Shown here: in pieces, positions 36,901-45,791 of the stretch
Layout: each line of letters opens with the position of its first letter
Numbering within the stretch: the stretch's first letter is position 1
Source of the DNA: Flavobacteriaceae bacterium PS02336
GTDB taxonomy: Bacteria > Bacteroidota > Bacteroidia > Flavobacteriales > Flavobacteriaceae
Direction: 5' to 3'
Length of the DNA stretch: 64,000 nt
Assembly: GCA_029960065.1 (NCBI GenBank)
Contig: JASCOF010000002.1
Span: 434,001-498,000 of the forward strand
Program-made: the position numbers and the translations under genes
Notes under the pieces: generated by a model
The model's input: only the letters and a program-made list of their open reading frames with translations
The model's database searches: none
Told to the model about the DNA's origin: nothing

Positions 36901-37163
36901 TGGTATTTGGTATGTTCCCAATTGCATTAGCAGCTGGAGCGGGAGCAGAATGGAAAAACGGATTGGCTTGGGTAATTATTGGAGGTTTGATCTCTTCACT
37001 ATTCCTAACGTTAATTGTGGTTCCTGTAATCTATGACATCATGGAGAAAATCATTAGAAAATTCTCTAAAGGAGAAAAAATCGATTACGAAGCTGAAATG
37101 GTTGCTGATTATGAGCATACAGAATTAAGCGAAGACGGTTTTAATCCAAAACATACCCATTAA
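33987..37163 (+). CDS. RND efflux transporter (HAE1 type)
   Basis: Proton-driven inner-membrane drug/lipophile exporter of 1058 residues. It has two sets of transmembrane helices separated by large periplasmic loops, starting ISIKRPSLVIVLFTILIL. The proton-relay aspartate pair is in VVGILVDDAIVVLENIYRHM (near residue 400), and the second half repeats the pattern (GLVCKNAIMLVDYTNQRR, near 930). The substrate is unknown. The TetR regulator and co-regulated YceI protein suggest an amphiphilic inducer. Confidence 0.95.
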   Translation: MKLAEISIKRPSLVIVLFTILILGGLFSYSQLGYELIPKFETNVITVSTVYPGASPSEVENTVTKKIEDAIASLENIKKIDSKSYESLSVVSITLLSTANVDISMNDAQRKINAILSDLPDDADPPSLTKFSLSDLPIMTLGANGKMDEAEFYDLIDKKIAPVLSRVQGVAQVNIIGGQEREIQVNLDAVKMQGYGLSVPQVQQTILTSNLDFPTGNIQTRNQKILIRLAGKYKNVNELRNLVVSSQNGIQVRLGDIADVQDTQKIAEKIARVDQKSAIVLQIVKQSDANAVAVSEQLVKTIKTLESDYKSSQLKLEIAKDSTVFTLEAADSVVHDLLIAVILVAFVMLFFLHSIRNSLIVMVSIPASLIATFIGIYLLGYTLNLMSLLGLSLVVGILVDDAIVVLENIYRHMEMGKSRIRASYDGTAEIGGTVTSITLVIVVVFLPIAMSTGLVSNIITQFCVTVIISTMFSLLASFTIIPWLSSRFGKLEHIEGKNLFGKVILGFESYLTRFTDWISNLLNWCLDHYFKTIGIVLVLFFGSIFWLMGGGYIGGEFFASSDSGEFLVQIEMPKDASLEQTNFMTQKAEAFLKGEKYVFSQITTVGQTSEGLGAAQATAYKAEIDVKMIEQKDRTDDANVYAAKTKRKLEKILVGAKVKTVPVGILGTAEDATLGLIVTGPNVESAMKFAKLAEAELRTIPGTTEIKLTVEDGNPEINVQVDRDKMAALGLTLQTVGLTMQTAYSGNTDGKFRAGEYEYDINIKYNEFDRKNITDVSNLIFINNAGQQIKLNQFATITEGSGPSKLERRDKTASVTVQGQNVGVPAGTIVTQWQEKLDKLKKPVGVNYIWGGDQENQSEGFGTLGIALLAAIILVYLVMVGLYDSFVHPFVVLFAIPLSFIGVLFALALTNNTLNIFTILGVIMLIGLVCKNAIMLVDYTNQRRAAGESIRTALIQANHARLRPILMTTIAMVFGMFPIALAAGAGAEWKNGLAWVIIGGLISSLFLTLIVVPVIYDIMEKIIRKFSKGEKIDYEAEMVADYEHTELSEDGFNPKHTH

Positions 37164-37218
37164 TAGTTTTAATTTTTGATAGAAATTCCAAAGTCCGAAT
37201 TTGGAATTTCAAAATGAA

Positions 37219-37260
37219 AAATCCCAAGTTCCATTAAATTGGAATTTGGGATTTTTTTTA
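37219..37260 (+). terminator. Terminator of the efflux operon
   Basis: Fourteen-pair stem AAATCCCAAGTTCCA / TGGAATTTGGGATTT with one G-T pair and a six-base loop, followed by eight T. It ends the tetR-tolC-adaptor-RND transcript. Confidence 0.85.
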
Positions 37261-37302
37261 TTTAATACTAAAAATGTTTCACGCAGATTTTTTTAAATAT
37301 AG

Positions 37303-37364
37303 CCCGTGGTTTCAACCACGGGAAACGTTATTAATGTATTGCGTACCCGTGGTTGAAACCACGG
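37303..37364. repeat. Pair of CCGTGGTT palindromes
   Basis: CCCGTGGTTTCAACCACGGG (37303-37322) and CCGTGGTTGAAACCACGG (37347-37364), 24 bases apart. The two are inverted relative to each other at their centres (TC versus GA). They lie in the 390-base gap between the RND gene and the MFS gene; the rest of that gap is AT-rich with no reading frame seen. Confidence 0.8.
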
Positions 37365-37555
37365 ACTATGTTGAGCAAAATGATAAATATTTCAGCGGGT
37401 CAAATTAAAATAGAGCTTTGTATATCTGTCTAAATTTAATAATGAAATTATAAGTTCATTTAATTGGAGTTTGGATTTTTTTTATTGTGAATTGAAAAGA
37501 TGACATTAAAAATGTCGTCTTTTTCGTTTATTTGTATCACCTTATTAAAAGTACT

Positions 37556-38806
37556 ATGCTACAAAAAGATAAATCTGCAGCGATTGGTTTTATTTTTATA
37601 ACCATGTTGATTGATATTACAGGATGGGGAATTATTATTCCGGTAATTCCGAAATTAATTGAAGAATTGATTCATGGAGATATCAGCGAAGCAGCAAAAA
37701 TTGGAGGCTGGTTAACTTTCGCGTATGCAATAACTCAATTTGTCTTTGCTCCCGTAATTGGAAATTTGAGTGATAAATTCGGAAGAAGACCAATCATATT
37801 AATTTCGCTTTTCGGCTTTTCATTAGATTATCTATTATTAGCATTTTCACCAACTATTATCTGGCTTTTTATCGGAAGAATTATTGCTGGTGTAACTGGA
37901 GCGAGTATTACAACAGCTTCAGCTTATATTGCCGATGTAAGTACAGCCGAAAACAGAGCAAAAAACTTTGGTCTAGTCGGCGCTGCCTTCGGATTAGGAT
38001 TTATTATTGGGCCCGTTATTGGCGGATTATTAGGACAATACGGTTCAAGAGTTCCTTTTTACGCAGCAGCTGTTTTGTGTATGGTGAATTTCCTTTACGG
38101 ATTTTTCATTCTGCCGGAATCACTTAAAAAAGAAAACCGCAGACCGTTTGACTGGAAACGCGCCAATCCAATTGGAGCTATATTAGGATTAAAAAAATAT
38201 CCAACGTTGATTGGCTTAATTGCAGCAATATTTTTATTGTATGTCGGTTCTCACGCGGTGCAAAGTAATTGGAGTTTCTTCACCATTTATCAATTCAATT
38301 GGGATGAACGAATGATCGGAATTTCATTAGGAATAATTGGTCTTTTAGTTGGAGTTGTACAAGGCGGATTGGTTCGATACATTAATCCAAAAATAGGAAA
38401 CGAAAAAAGTATTTATATCGGTTTGGCTTTGTATACAATAGGAATGCTGCTGTTTGCTTTTGCCACAGAAAGCTGGATGATGTTTGTATTTTTAATTCCG
38501 TATTGTCTTGGCGGAATTGCCGGTCCAGCATTGCAGTCTGTTGTGGCGAGTAAAGTTGCACCAAGCGAACAAGGCGAAATTCAAGGAACTTTAACGAGCT
38601 TAATGAGTGCTTCATCTATTATTGGTCCGCCTATGATGGCCAATACATTCTACTTTTTTACTCATAACGATGCGCCTTTTAAATTTGCTGGAGCACCTTT
38701 TATTTTGGGTGGAGTTTTAATGTTATTGAGTACTGTTGTGGCTTATTTTTCGCTGAAAAAACATGTTGTTCCTAAAACGCAAATAGATAAAAATGAAATG
38801 ATATAA
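37556..38806 (+). CDS. MFS transporter, TetA/TCR-like
   Basis: Major-facilitator antiporter of 416 residues with about 12 predicted helices. Motif A is [16 protein letters not shown] (near 70); [19 protein letters not shown] (near 140) is the motif C region of drug-H+ antiporters. The ATG at 37556 ([12 protein letters not shown]) is preferred over a TTG eight codons upstream. It resembles tetracycline-type exporters, but identity to a resistance gene cannot be claimed. It is a single gene with a shared bidirectional terminator. Confidence 0.9.
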   Translation: MLQKDKSAAIGFIFITMLIDITGWGIIIPVIPKLIEELIHGDISEAAKIGGWLTFAYAITQFVFAPVIGNLSDKFGRRPIILISLFGFSLDYLLLAFSPTIIWLFIGRIIAGVTGASITTASAYIADVSTAENRAKNFGLVGAAFGLGFIIGPVIGGLLGQYGSRVPFYAAAVLCMVNFLYGFFILPESLKKENRRPFDWKRANPIGAILGLKKYPTLIGLIAAIFLLYVGSHAVQSNWSFFTIYQFNWDERMIGISLGIIGLLVGVVQGGLVRYINPKIGNEKSIYIGLALYTIGMLLFAFATESWMMFVFLIPYCLGGIAGPALQSVVASKVAPSEQGEIQGTLTSLMSASSIIGPPMMANTFYFFTHNDAPFKFAGAPFILGGVLMLLSTVVAYFSLKKHVVPKTQIDKNEMI

Positions 38807-38860
38807 AGCGAAAAGCTTTCTAAGAATAATTTATATTTTGCTCCGCAGGAGCAGTTTCAT

Positions 38861-38898
38861 AAAAAAGGCTGTCTAAAAATTTTAGACAGCCTTTTTTA
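38861..38898. terminator. Bidirectional terminator
   Basis: Long near-perfect palindrome with arms AAAAAAGGCTGTCTAAAA and TTTTAGACAGCCTTTTTT, between the convergent MFS gene (ends 38806) and aspartyl protease gene (ends 38926). A and T runs at both ends suit both directions. Confidence 0.9.
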
Positions 38899-38925
38899 GA
38901 ATTTGGAATTTTTTAATTGGATTTT

Positions 38926-39363
38926 CTACTTAAGGTACAAATAATGATTAAAGTAATCAATAATCGCTTTTCCTTCCAATAAAACATCGGCCCCGATAAT
39001 ACCGTGAACAGGTTTTGCTTTATAAGATTCTAAAGCTTCATTGACATGCGAAAGATCAAAAATAACAATACTGAAATCTTTATTTTTCCAGCTTCCTAAT
39101 TGTAATTTATTCTGTGATGAAATCTGTGTTTTCATTCCCGTTCCGCCAGCGCCAGAAGCTTTGGTCTTAGAGTTTTTTGCATCCAGTTCAAAACGTTCAA
39201 TACTTTCAAATCCGATGCAGGTATTAGATGCGCCGGTATCTAAAATGAATGTTCCAGAAATACCGTTAATTTTGGCTTTTATCTGTAAATGCTGCGTTTT
39301 AGTGATTTTGAATTTTATTTTTTTATAATTCTCGATTTTGAGAATTTTGTGAAGATTTTCCAT
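38926..39363 (-). CDS. Retropepsin-like aspartyl protease
   Basis: Single-domain aspartic protease of 145 residues, which should work as a dimer. The catalytic motif is GTFILDTGASNTCI (near 45), and the second hallmark is VHGIIGADVLLEG (near 120). No signal peptide is seen, so it is probably cytoplasmic. The start MENLHKILK (39361-39363) overlaps the CHAT gene's 3' end by 41 bases, which suggests co-translation. Its substrate is unknown; a partner in the same proteolytic pathway is possible. Confidence 0.9.
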   Translation of the reverse strand: MENLHKILKIENYKKIKFKITKTQHLQIKAKINGISGTFILDTGASNTCIGFESIERFELDAKNSKTKASGAGGTGMKTQISSQNKLQLGSWKNKDFSIVIFDLSHVNEALESYKAKPVHGIIGADVLLEGKAIIDYFNHYLYLK

Positions 39364-41950
39364 TTCTGTACTGATTGAAACCCAAAAATAAGCCAATTAC
39401 AGCCAAAAAACTAATGATATACCAGATATAATTTGTTGGTTTTGATGCTTCTTCAACACTTCCATAATACACAAAAGCACTCCAGTAATAAGGAGATTTC
39501 TTGGCATTCGGAATGCTTTCGGCTTTTAAAAAGGCTCTTTTTGCATTAGCACTTGCTTTTACAAATGAAACATTATGTTTGATTTCTTTATAAAAATAAT
39601 CCATGTAAACAGATGTTGTATAATCGTTTACATTCCATAGAGAAAACATCAAATTCTGTGCACCCGCAAACTGAAAACCTCGAGCGATACTCATAGCGCC
39701 TTCAGATTTGTACATTTTTCCAATTCCTGTTTGGCAGGCACTCAAAACCACCAAATCAGGATTAAGCTGTAAATTATACAATTCAGAAAACAGGATTTCT
39801 TGATCGTAAAATTTAATGCTTGCTGGAACTTCAAAATCACCCGAAGAAGCATGTGTGCTGAGGTGTATAATAGATTTTCCTGCTGTATTGTTTTTAAAGT
39901 TAGCAAAAGTGGCATTTTCATTCACAAAAAACTGCCCGTCAAAATTATGTTGTATCGATTCTAGTTCATTTTTTGAAAAGCGTAGGGCATAATTTGTTTT
40001 ATCGAAAATTGGAAAAATCCCTAAAATGTTCTTTTTATCTTTTGAGAGTGCATTGTTATTCAAATATAATTCGGCTGAATTATTATACGAAATATCGAAA
40101 TCATTCAACAAATAATGCATTTTGGCAAAATTGGTCGTTTTCTCTTTTATAGTAATTAAAGCCTCAAAAGGCAAGAAGTTTAAAAGTCCGTCAGGAATAA
40201 TAATGAGATTTTGAGAATCCGATTTTGCAGGTAAAAGAAGATTTTTATGAGCAGAAAAAGCAGTTTTTTGATAATACTCAATATCGTTAATTATGGTTTC
40301 AGGTTTTATAAAATGACTAATAAAACTTATTATCGGTTCACCGCACATTTGTCCGATGCAGATCGATTTCAACGCTACACGATTGTTCTTTATTACAAAT
40401 AAGTGAATGGTTTTGGAGCCCCAAAAATATTCATACAATATAGCATCATCCTTCTGGAGTTTGGCATACAATTTTTGCAAATCGAAAGACGTTTGACTTT
40501 TTTGATTGTATTTTTCTTCATTTGATTTAAAAAGCAACATTAAATTATTTTGCTTCTGAATGGCTTCGTTTATTTTTGAAATAGCTGCCAATTCCAGTTT
40601 TTGCTGTTCTTTTACAATAATAGTATTCCAGTTTTGCATCTGCTGCAAAATCAATTTTTGTTCTCTCGGAAGTGATGCAGCATTTTTCAAATGATCTTTT
40701 AAAACTACAGATTTAGTATGTTCTGCCAGTTTGAAAGCTTCTTCGATATAACTTTGTTTTTTCTCTGTTTCAAAAAGTGATTTATAAATTTCAAGACATT
40801 TTTCTGTTCGGTTTCGATTTCTAATTTGAGTTATAATTTTAGAATCTTCATATACTAAAAGAGACTGAAATAACTCTTCAATGTAAAAAGAAAGAGAAAA
40901 ACTTTTTAATGCTTTTTTGGACTCATTCTGTGCGATATAAATTTCTGCTTGTAAATCTAAAGCGTCGAGTAAAACGGTTTCGGCATAAAGCGTATTTTGA
41001 TCAGGAAGAATGTTTTTTTGATTTTTATAATTTGGCAATAGTATTTTAAATGCCGTTTGAAGTTCGGCTTGAGCTTTGTCTAAACTATTTTGTTTCAATA
41101 GTAAAAAAGCTTTTTCTAAGTAAAATTGTGCTTTTTTTCTCGGTTCCTGCTGTGGTAATTTTTCGAAAATAGTTGTTGCTTTTGCGAAATACATTGCAGC
41201 TTCTTTTGAATGAAAAGCAGTTTTTATTCTATAAAGATTAATGTACGTATTGTATAAATTTTCAGCATAAGCCTTGTCCTTTTGAAGTAATGGAATGGCT
41301 TTCAAAAAAGCATTTTCAGCATCTGAAAAATCTTCATTTATATTTCGTAAAAGATAATTTACGCCTAAATTGTTTAATAAAAGACCTTTTTGAGGTGAAG
41401 TTATTTTTTCTGACCCAAGCGTTTTTTCAATCAAGTCAATTGCTTCGCGGACTTTTCCGGAATTTTGGTATACGTTGGATAAATTTAGAATGGCAGCAAC
41501 TTTCTGATTTTCATTTTTTTCCTCGTTGGCAATAAAATAATATTGTTTGATAATGTTTTCAGCATTTTTGTAATCGCCCAAAATCGTGTATAAATTTCCT
41601 AAAGGTTTTAAGCAGAATTCAACAATATCATAGTTTTTCAGTTTATTTTTTTGATAAATCATCCAAGCTTTTTCGTAACTTTTTACGGCTTCTAAAGTCT
41701 GCCCAAACTGATTTTCATAATACGCTTTATTACAGTTTAAAATAACAATTGCCAATAATTCATCTTTGGTTTTTGGTTTAGCACTTTTCCAGAAATCACT
41801 TTCAAGATTTCGTAAGTTTTGTAACGCTTTCGCTGAAGGATGAGTAACAAAACGATCAACAGCGTTATATATTTTATCTTCCTGACTTTGCCCGAAAACA
41901 TTCAGACTCAAGAAAAGGAAAATTAAACCATATAAGTGCTGTAAGTTCAT
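39323..41950 (-). CDS. TPR-CHAT domain protein (caspase-like protease)
   Basis: Protein of 875 residues. A signal peptide (MNLQHLYGLIFLFLSLNVFGQ) is followed by an array of TPR-like helical repeats (about 25-430) and a coiled linker. The C-terminal CHAT domain (about 570-830) has the catalytic His in IIHLSTHASSG (near 695) and Cys in VVLSACQTGIGK (near 740). A membrane helix (YIWYIISFLAVIGLFLGF) and a short basic tail close the protein. The layout puts protease and TPR domains in the periplasm, anchored to the inner membrane. CHAT proteases are cysteine proteases related to caspases. The substrate is unknown. Confidence 0.92.
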   Translation of the reverse strand: MNLQHLYGLIFLFLSLNVFGQSQEDKIYNAVDRFVTHPSAKALQNLRNLESDFWKSAKPKTKDELLAIVILNCNKAYYENQFGQTLEAVKSYEKAWMIYQKNKLKNYDIVEFCLKPLGNLYTILGDYKNAENIIKQYYFIANEEKNENQKVAAILNLSNVYQNSGKVREAIDLIEKTLGSEKITSPQKGLLLNNLGVNYLLRNINEDFSDAENAFLKAIPLLQKDKAYAENLYNTYINLYRIKTAFHSKEAAMYFAKATTIFEKLPQQEPRKKAQFYLEKAFLLLKQNSLDKAQAELQTAFKILLPNYKNQKNILPDQNTLYAETVLLDALDLQAEIYIAQNESKKALKSFSLSFYIEELFQSLLVYEDSKIITQIRNRNRTEKCLEIYKSLFETEKKQSYIEEAFKLAEHTKSVVLKDHLKNAASLPREQKLILQQMQNWNTIIVKEQQKLELAAISKINEAIQKQNNLMLLFKSNEEKYNQKSQTSFDLQKLYAKLQKDDAILYEYFWGSKTIHLFVIKNNRVALKSICIGQMCGEPIISFISHFIKPETIINDIEYYQKTAFSAHKNLLLPAKSDSQNLIIIPDGLLNFLPFEALITIKEKTTNFAKMHYLLNDFDISYNNSAELYLNNNALSKDKKNILGIFPIFDKTNYALRFSKNELESIQHNFDGQFFVNENATFANFKNNTAGKSIIHLSTHASSGDFEVPASIKFYDQEILFSELYNLQLNPDLVVLSACQTGIGKMYKSEGAMSIARGFQFAGAQNLMFSLWNVNDYTTSVYMDYFYKEIKHNVSFVKASANAKRAFLKAESIPNAKKSPYYWSAFVYYGSVEEASKPTNYIWYIISFLAVIGLFLGFNQYRNGKSSQNSQNREL

Positions 41951-41984
41951 ATTAAATTGATTTTATCATCAATTGTCAGTCTGA

Positions 41985-42046
41985 GCAAAGTCGAAGACCT
42001 TTTTCTTTATAAAGCCTTCGACTTCGCTCAGGATGACATTGGTGTT
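41985..42046. repeat. TGAGCgAAGTCGAAG inverted repeat
   Basis: Arms CTGAGCAAAGTCGAAGACC and CCTTCGACTTCGCTCAG around an AT-rich loop, a form of the very common Bacteroidota TGAGCGAAGTCGAAG repeat. The rest of the 257-base gap between the CHAT and PKD genes (41951-42207) holds a partly similar element (CACGACCCGAGCGATAGCGAACAG, abbreviated here) and no gene. Confidence 0.75.
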
Positions 42047-42207
42047 TTAAAGTTTCCAAAATTCTTTTTCTTGCCACGACCCGAGCGATAGCGAACAGGC
42101 GAAGCAATTTCACGAATCGAAACTTAAAATAGCATTTTTTAAAATTAGTGGAAATTAGTGAAATTCGCGGCAAAAACATTCTTTGTGCATCTTTGCGGAA
42201 TAACCAT

Positions 42208-44160
42208 CTAAAACTTCCAAATTCCATACACTTGAAAATAATTAAAATTCTGCTCAAAATTAATCACATAACGTGCGCCCAAACTTGGACCAATTCTGGC
42301 AAAACCAGCCGTTAAATCAAATAAAAGGCCTGTTTGAATATCGGTGAAATTATTTTTTATCTTACTAGAACTCGTAGTCGAACTAATTAAAAAGTTCTCT
42401 TTATCGCCTTCATACGTATCTACTTTTATGCTTTCATTCTGTTCTGAAAAAACATTTACGTTCGCCTGAATTCCTGCGCCAACTCCAATATAATTGTTAA
42501 TATTGTACCGAATTAAGACAGGAATTTCCCAATTAACGTTTTTATTTTCGGTAAAAGTTGTGGTACGCACCAACTGCCTCGTTCCGTTAGCATTAGTATT
42601 AAATTCATCCGCAACATTTACGGCACTGTTGTATTGGTTTAAAGCATTTTCCCATTCGACCTGCCAATAAAAACGATAGGATTTAAAAGGTGAAAGTGTC
42701 GCTCCTACAAAATAACTAGTTGATTTGTCTAAATCTGGATAGAAATTATAACCCGCTTTTGCACCAATTGAAATTCCAGGCAAGAATCGGGTAGTAGCGT
42801 AATTGGTAATAATGGGTTCGTTTTTATCAAAAATAATGGACGTTCGGCTTTTGGTTTTTACTTTATGAAAATCTTCTCCAAACTTCATCGAATACTTTAC
42901 AAAACCTTTTGTAGAATCTTTTTCATGCACATTTTTCTGTTCCGTTCCTGGGAGATAAATGTTTTTGAAAGTAAAAATAATTTGCTTTTGTTTGATAATA
43001 GTATCGAGACAGCTTACAGTTGGTTCTTCGCCTTTTGGGCAGATCGGACACTCTGGATACATGCTTTCAATCTGAAAAGTCTTTTTATCAAACATATCTG
43101 GAATATCGGTTTCTAAACGAATTTTTCTTGCTGGACCTTCGCCGTTGTTTTGAAAACGAGTTTTAAAATTCACTCTTTTAAAACGCACCAATCTGTAATT
43201 CATAAACCTTCCGTTTGATCCCATTTTGTTTGGATCGTGAGACGTTACAATTTCCATTTCAAGATTTTTCACTTTGTGGTTTTTATAACTTCTATTCGGA
43301 ACAAAAATACCGCGCATGGTAACCGTTGCGCTAGTATCTTTAATCATTTCTGGAGTAGTTTTAAAAGTATAAAAAACATTGCGGGTTTCGCCTGGATTAG
43401 CATCATCAAACTCTAAAACGGAAACATTATGATAGGTTTTATTGGCGTCTAAAAGCGAAGCATCCAAATCTTCTTCAGTTGTCGTATTTCGGTATTTTTT
43501 GGTTTTGAAATTCACTTCGGCGGAAGCCAGAAAATTATTCGAATCGTTCAAATCATCAACTGAAGCCACTAAATTTTCTTTTACTTCACGTTCGCCCGCA
43601 TAAGTTCTAAAATCGCTTAATTCAAAATTATTGTGTTTAAACTGCTTTTCATTATAAAACAAATAAAGCTTTCCGTTAACAACATAATTTTCTAGATTTT
43701 GATAACTCACTACGACTACCATTTCTTGCTCCGGAATAGGATCACAATTCTTGATAATAGCAAAACCATTCTGATCTGCAATTGATGCAATGTCTTTAAA
43801 ATTAGTATCGGTAATATCGTTTACAGCTACTTTTTTCGGGCGTGTTGCGGGAGGTTTTCCGTTGTCGTAATTATTGGTTACGGCAAGTCTTGCAGTGTAA
43901 TTGCCTTTCTTTTTATAAACATGTTTTGGTTCGGCTTCTTTGCTGTAATGTCCGTCGCCGAGTTCCCATAAATACGAATAACTCGGTTTTGGCGCACCCG
44001 CAATCGGAATCAAAGGCGGTGTTTCTGGTTTATAAGAAACCTGATTTCCGTTTTGAATAAAACTGATATTGGCTCTTCGGGTTATGGTGTCTTTTACTTT
44101 GGTTTGCCCTATTGACAGAATTGAAAATAGAAGCAAGAAAATAGACAGTTGTGGTTTCAT
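42208..44160 (-). CDS. PKD-domain protein with C-terminal outer-membrane barrel
   Basis: Surface or outer-membrane protein of 650 residues. The signal peptide is MKPQLSIFLLLFSILSIGQ. A PKD domain follows (SYLWELGDGHYSKEAEPKHV, near 70, and KKGNYTARLAVTN), then a long beta-rich region with a CPICPKGEE cysteine cluster (near 385). The C-terminal third is barrel-like (GISIGAKAGYNFYPDL, NYIGVGAGIQANVNVF) and ends VYGIWKF. The start at 44160 is chosen because an in-frame ATG 29 codons upstream would bury the signal peptide. It likely presents the PKD region outside the barrel. Confidence 0.85.
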   Translation of the reverse strand: MKPQLSIFLLLFSILSIGQTKVKDTITRRANISFIQNGNQVSYKPETPPLIPIAGAPKPSYSYLWELGDGHYSKEAEPKHVYKKKGNYTARLAVTNNYDNGKPPATRPKKVAVNDITDTNFKDIASIADQNGFAIIKNCDPIPEQEMVVVVSYQNLENYVVNGKLYLFYNEKQFKHNNFELSDFRTYAGEREVKENLVASVDDLNDSNNFLASAEVNFKTKKYRNTTTEEDLDASLLDANKTYHNVSVLEFDDANPGETRNVFYTFKTTPEMIKDTSATVTMRGIFVPNRSYKNHKVKNLEMEIVTSHDPNKMGSNGRFMNYRLVRFKRVNFKTRFQNNGEGPARKIRLETDIPDMFDKKTFQIESMYPECPICPKGEEPTVSCLDTIIKQKQIIFTFKNIYLPGTEQKNVHEKDSTKGFVKYSMKFGEDFHKVKTKSRTSIIFDKNEPIITNYATTRFLPGISIGAKAGYNFYPDLDKSTSYFVGATLSPFKSYRFYWQVEWENALNQYNSAVNVADEFNTNANGTRQLVRTTTFTENKNVNWEIPVLIRYNINNYIGVGAGIQANVNVFSEQNESIKVDTYEGDKENFLISSTTSSSKIKNNFTDIQTGLLFDLTAGFARIGPSLGARYVINFEQNFNYFQVYGIWKF

Positions 44161-44220
44161 AACTAGATAGTTTTGGGATTCTAAAATGATCAAAATCAAT
44201 TTAAAAACAGGATTAAATGT

Positions 44221-44249
44221 AAAAAAAAGTGATGAGCAAATCACCACTT
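44221..44249 (-). terminator. Hairpin after the lipoprotein gene
   Basis: Short stem GTGAT / ATCAC with a six-base loop, flanked by imperfect AGT/ACT pairs and followed on the minus strand by eight T. It lies 25 bases beyond the lipoprotein stop codon, so read-through into the PKD gene may be partial. Confidence 0.55.
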
Positions 44250-44273
44250 CTTCTTAAAAAAAGCATTTGAAAG

Positions 44274-45257
44274 TTACTGAATGGCATTAATTGCAGCAAC
44301 CAATTGAGCTTCGGTACCAACTGTTGTTTCGGCTAGTGTAAAGGTATAAACGGCATTTGCGGTTGTTGTTACTCCTTTGATTGCGTATCTCCAATTTCCA
44401 TTATCTTCAGTTGCAAAAATGATGTGACAAGCTAATCCAACTGGAATTTGACCATAATGTTCGCTGAATAATCCTGCAGCAGTATAAGTATCCAATTTTG
44501 CAAGAGCATTATTTCCTTCGCCATCATAAGAAAGATATACGGCACTGTTGGTATTGTCGTATCCTTCAGGAACATCAACTAAAATGGTTGTTTTTGGTCT
44601 TGGATCGCTATAGAAACGATCAACATTTGTCCATCCAAAGTTTCCAAAAGTCACATAATAATTGTTTCCTTCGCCTTGAACACCGCCTTTTCCACCAGTT
44701 CCATCGGCATTTGCTCTGGCATCTTTCCACGCAAGTTCACCATCTTCATCAATAACTCCAGTCCATAAAGTCATTAAATTATCGTAACCATCCGTTAATG
44801 CTGTTGGAACAATCATGCTTAACGAACAAGATGTTTGTAATTCGACTCCCCCCTGAGTTGCTTTGATGAAGAATTCTCCGCCAGAAATCAAAAGGTTTTT
44901 CTTTCCATCAGGCATAATTCCCATTGTTGGTTTGTTAGTGACCAACATATTTCCTTTGTCAAAAAGTTCGATGTATTCAATATCCACCTGACCTGTTACC
45001 GGATTTCCATTTTTTGTTAAACAATCTCCGTTAATGTAAAGCTTGACACCCTTTGCGGAAGTTAAAGTCACCACTCCATTTCCCGCTGTCATGGTAAAAT
45101 TTTGTGTATTTCTTTTTACGCCTTTTTCGTTGATGCTTTTAAATGCTGCCGCAGTTGGAGGAGAAAGCTTAATGTCATCTCCATCTGTGTTATCGCAGCT
45201 GGCGAAAGTTGTCATTGCTATTATTAAAAGTCCGATTTTTTTAAAATTTGTTTTCAT
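44274..45257 (-). CDS. Lipoprotein of unknown function
   Basis: Lipoprotein of 327 residues with signal sequence KIGLLIIAMTTFASC (lipobox FASC, Cys near 21). The mature part is beta-rich and acidic, with VKLYINGDCLTKNGNPVTGQ and VDIEYIELFDKGNML, which look like a carboxypeptidase-regulatory or Ig-type surface domain. I do not recognise the family. Two tandem ECF-type promoter elements lie upstream (45328-45359 and 45397-45428), so it is a predicted target of the neighbouring sigma factor. Confidence 0.85.
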   Translation of the reverse strand: MKTNFKKIGLLIIAMTTFASCDNTDGDDIKLSPPTAAAFKSINEKGVKRNTQNFTMTAGNGVVTLTSAKGVKLYINGDCLTKNGNPVTGQVDIEYIELFDKGNMLVTNKPTMGIMPDGKKNLLISGGEFFIKATQGGVELQTSCSLSMIVPTALTDGYDNLMTLWTGVIDEDGELAWKDARANADGTGGKGGVQGEGNNYYVTFGNFGWTNVDRFYSDPRPKTTILVDVPEGYDNTNSAVYLSYDGEGNNALAKLDTYTAAGLFSEHYGQIPVGLACHIIFATEDNGNWRYAIKGVTTTANAVYTFTLAETTVGTEAQLVAAINAIQ

Positions 45258-45327
45258 AATTTCTAGTTTTTATAAATCTGGCATGATCGTTTCAAGTAGT
45301 TTTTCAGATTTGGTTAATTAATTTTTA

Positions 45328-45359
45328 GTTAAATCAATTTGGGTTTGATTTTGTTACCC
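45328..45359 (-). promoter_or_regulatory. ECF-type promoter C (lipoprotein gene)
   Basis: On the minus strand: GGGTAACAA (45351-45359), 17 bases, TTTAAC (45328-45333), with AATTG just before the -10 element. Predicted start near 45320, about 60 bases before the ATG at 45257. Confidence 0.6.
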
Positions 45360-45396
45360 TGTTTTTCAAAAAATATTTTTCTGAGGCTTTTATATT

Positions 45397-45428
45397 GTTA
45401 TATCAATTGGTTTTAAAAATTGTTACCC
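45397..45428 (-). promoter_or_regulatory. ECF-type promoter B (lipoprotein gene)
   Basis: On the minus strand: GGGTAACAA (45420-45428), 17 bases, TATAAC (45397-45402), again preceded by AATTG. It lies exactly 69 bases upstream of element C, as a tandem promoter. Confidence 0.65.
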
Positions 45429-45449
45429 TTCATTTTTAATTTTTTTTAT

Positions 45450-45749
45450 TTAAAGAGAAAGGCATTTATCTTCAAAGAGATTTCCATCTTCGTCAACGGC
45501 TACCAGAATATCTTTTTTACGCGAGAAATTTAGAATCAGGTAAATCCATATTAATGACCAAAAACCTAAAGTCATACAGCTGATAAATAAATGAAGCGAA
45601 TGATTTATCGTCTTTTTTTCTTTGGACAAAACCACATAAGGCAGTTTCTCATTATGTTCCGTAATTACAAAACCGCTTCTTGTTTTGGCGGCGATTATTT
45701 CGTAGAAGCGGTCTAAGTTTTTCTCATTTACAAATTGATAACTTTCCAT
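45450..45749 (-). CDS. Small membrane protein of unknown function
   Basis: Protein of 99 residues. A soluble N-terminal half (ESYQFVNEKNLDRFYEIIAA) is followed by one long or two short membrane segments (LFISCMTLGFWSLIWIYLILNF) and a charged tail. I do not recognise a family. It is the gene nearest the ECF sigma factor on the other strand and has its own ECF-type promoter (45792-45824), so it is likely under the same control. Confidence 0.75.
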   Translation of the reverse strand: MESYQFVNEKNLDRFYEIIAAKTRSGFVITEHNEKLPYVVLSKEKKTINHSLHLFISCMTLGFWSLIWIYLILNFSRKKDILVAVDEDGNLFEDKCLSL

Positions 45750-45791
45750 TTCTTTTAATTTTTTAAAGGTTTTTTAAAAGACTTTTGTTTC

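Noticed and set aside
37556..38806. Calling the MFS gene a tetracycline resistance determinant
   Set aside because: Motifs fit the wider TCR/TetA group only; identity to a resistance protein cannot be shown here.
41976..42257. Minus-strand open frame of 93 codons with CHPERSRR in its protein
   Set aside because: It runs through a TGAGCGAAGTCGAAG-type repeat; such CHPERSRR frames are a known artefact of this repeat and the frame has no family resemblance.
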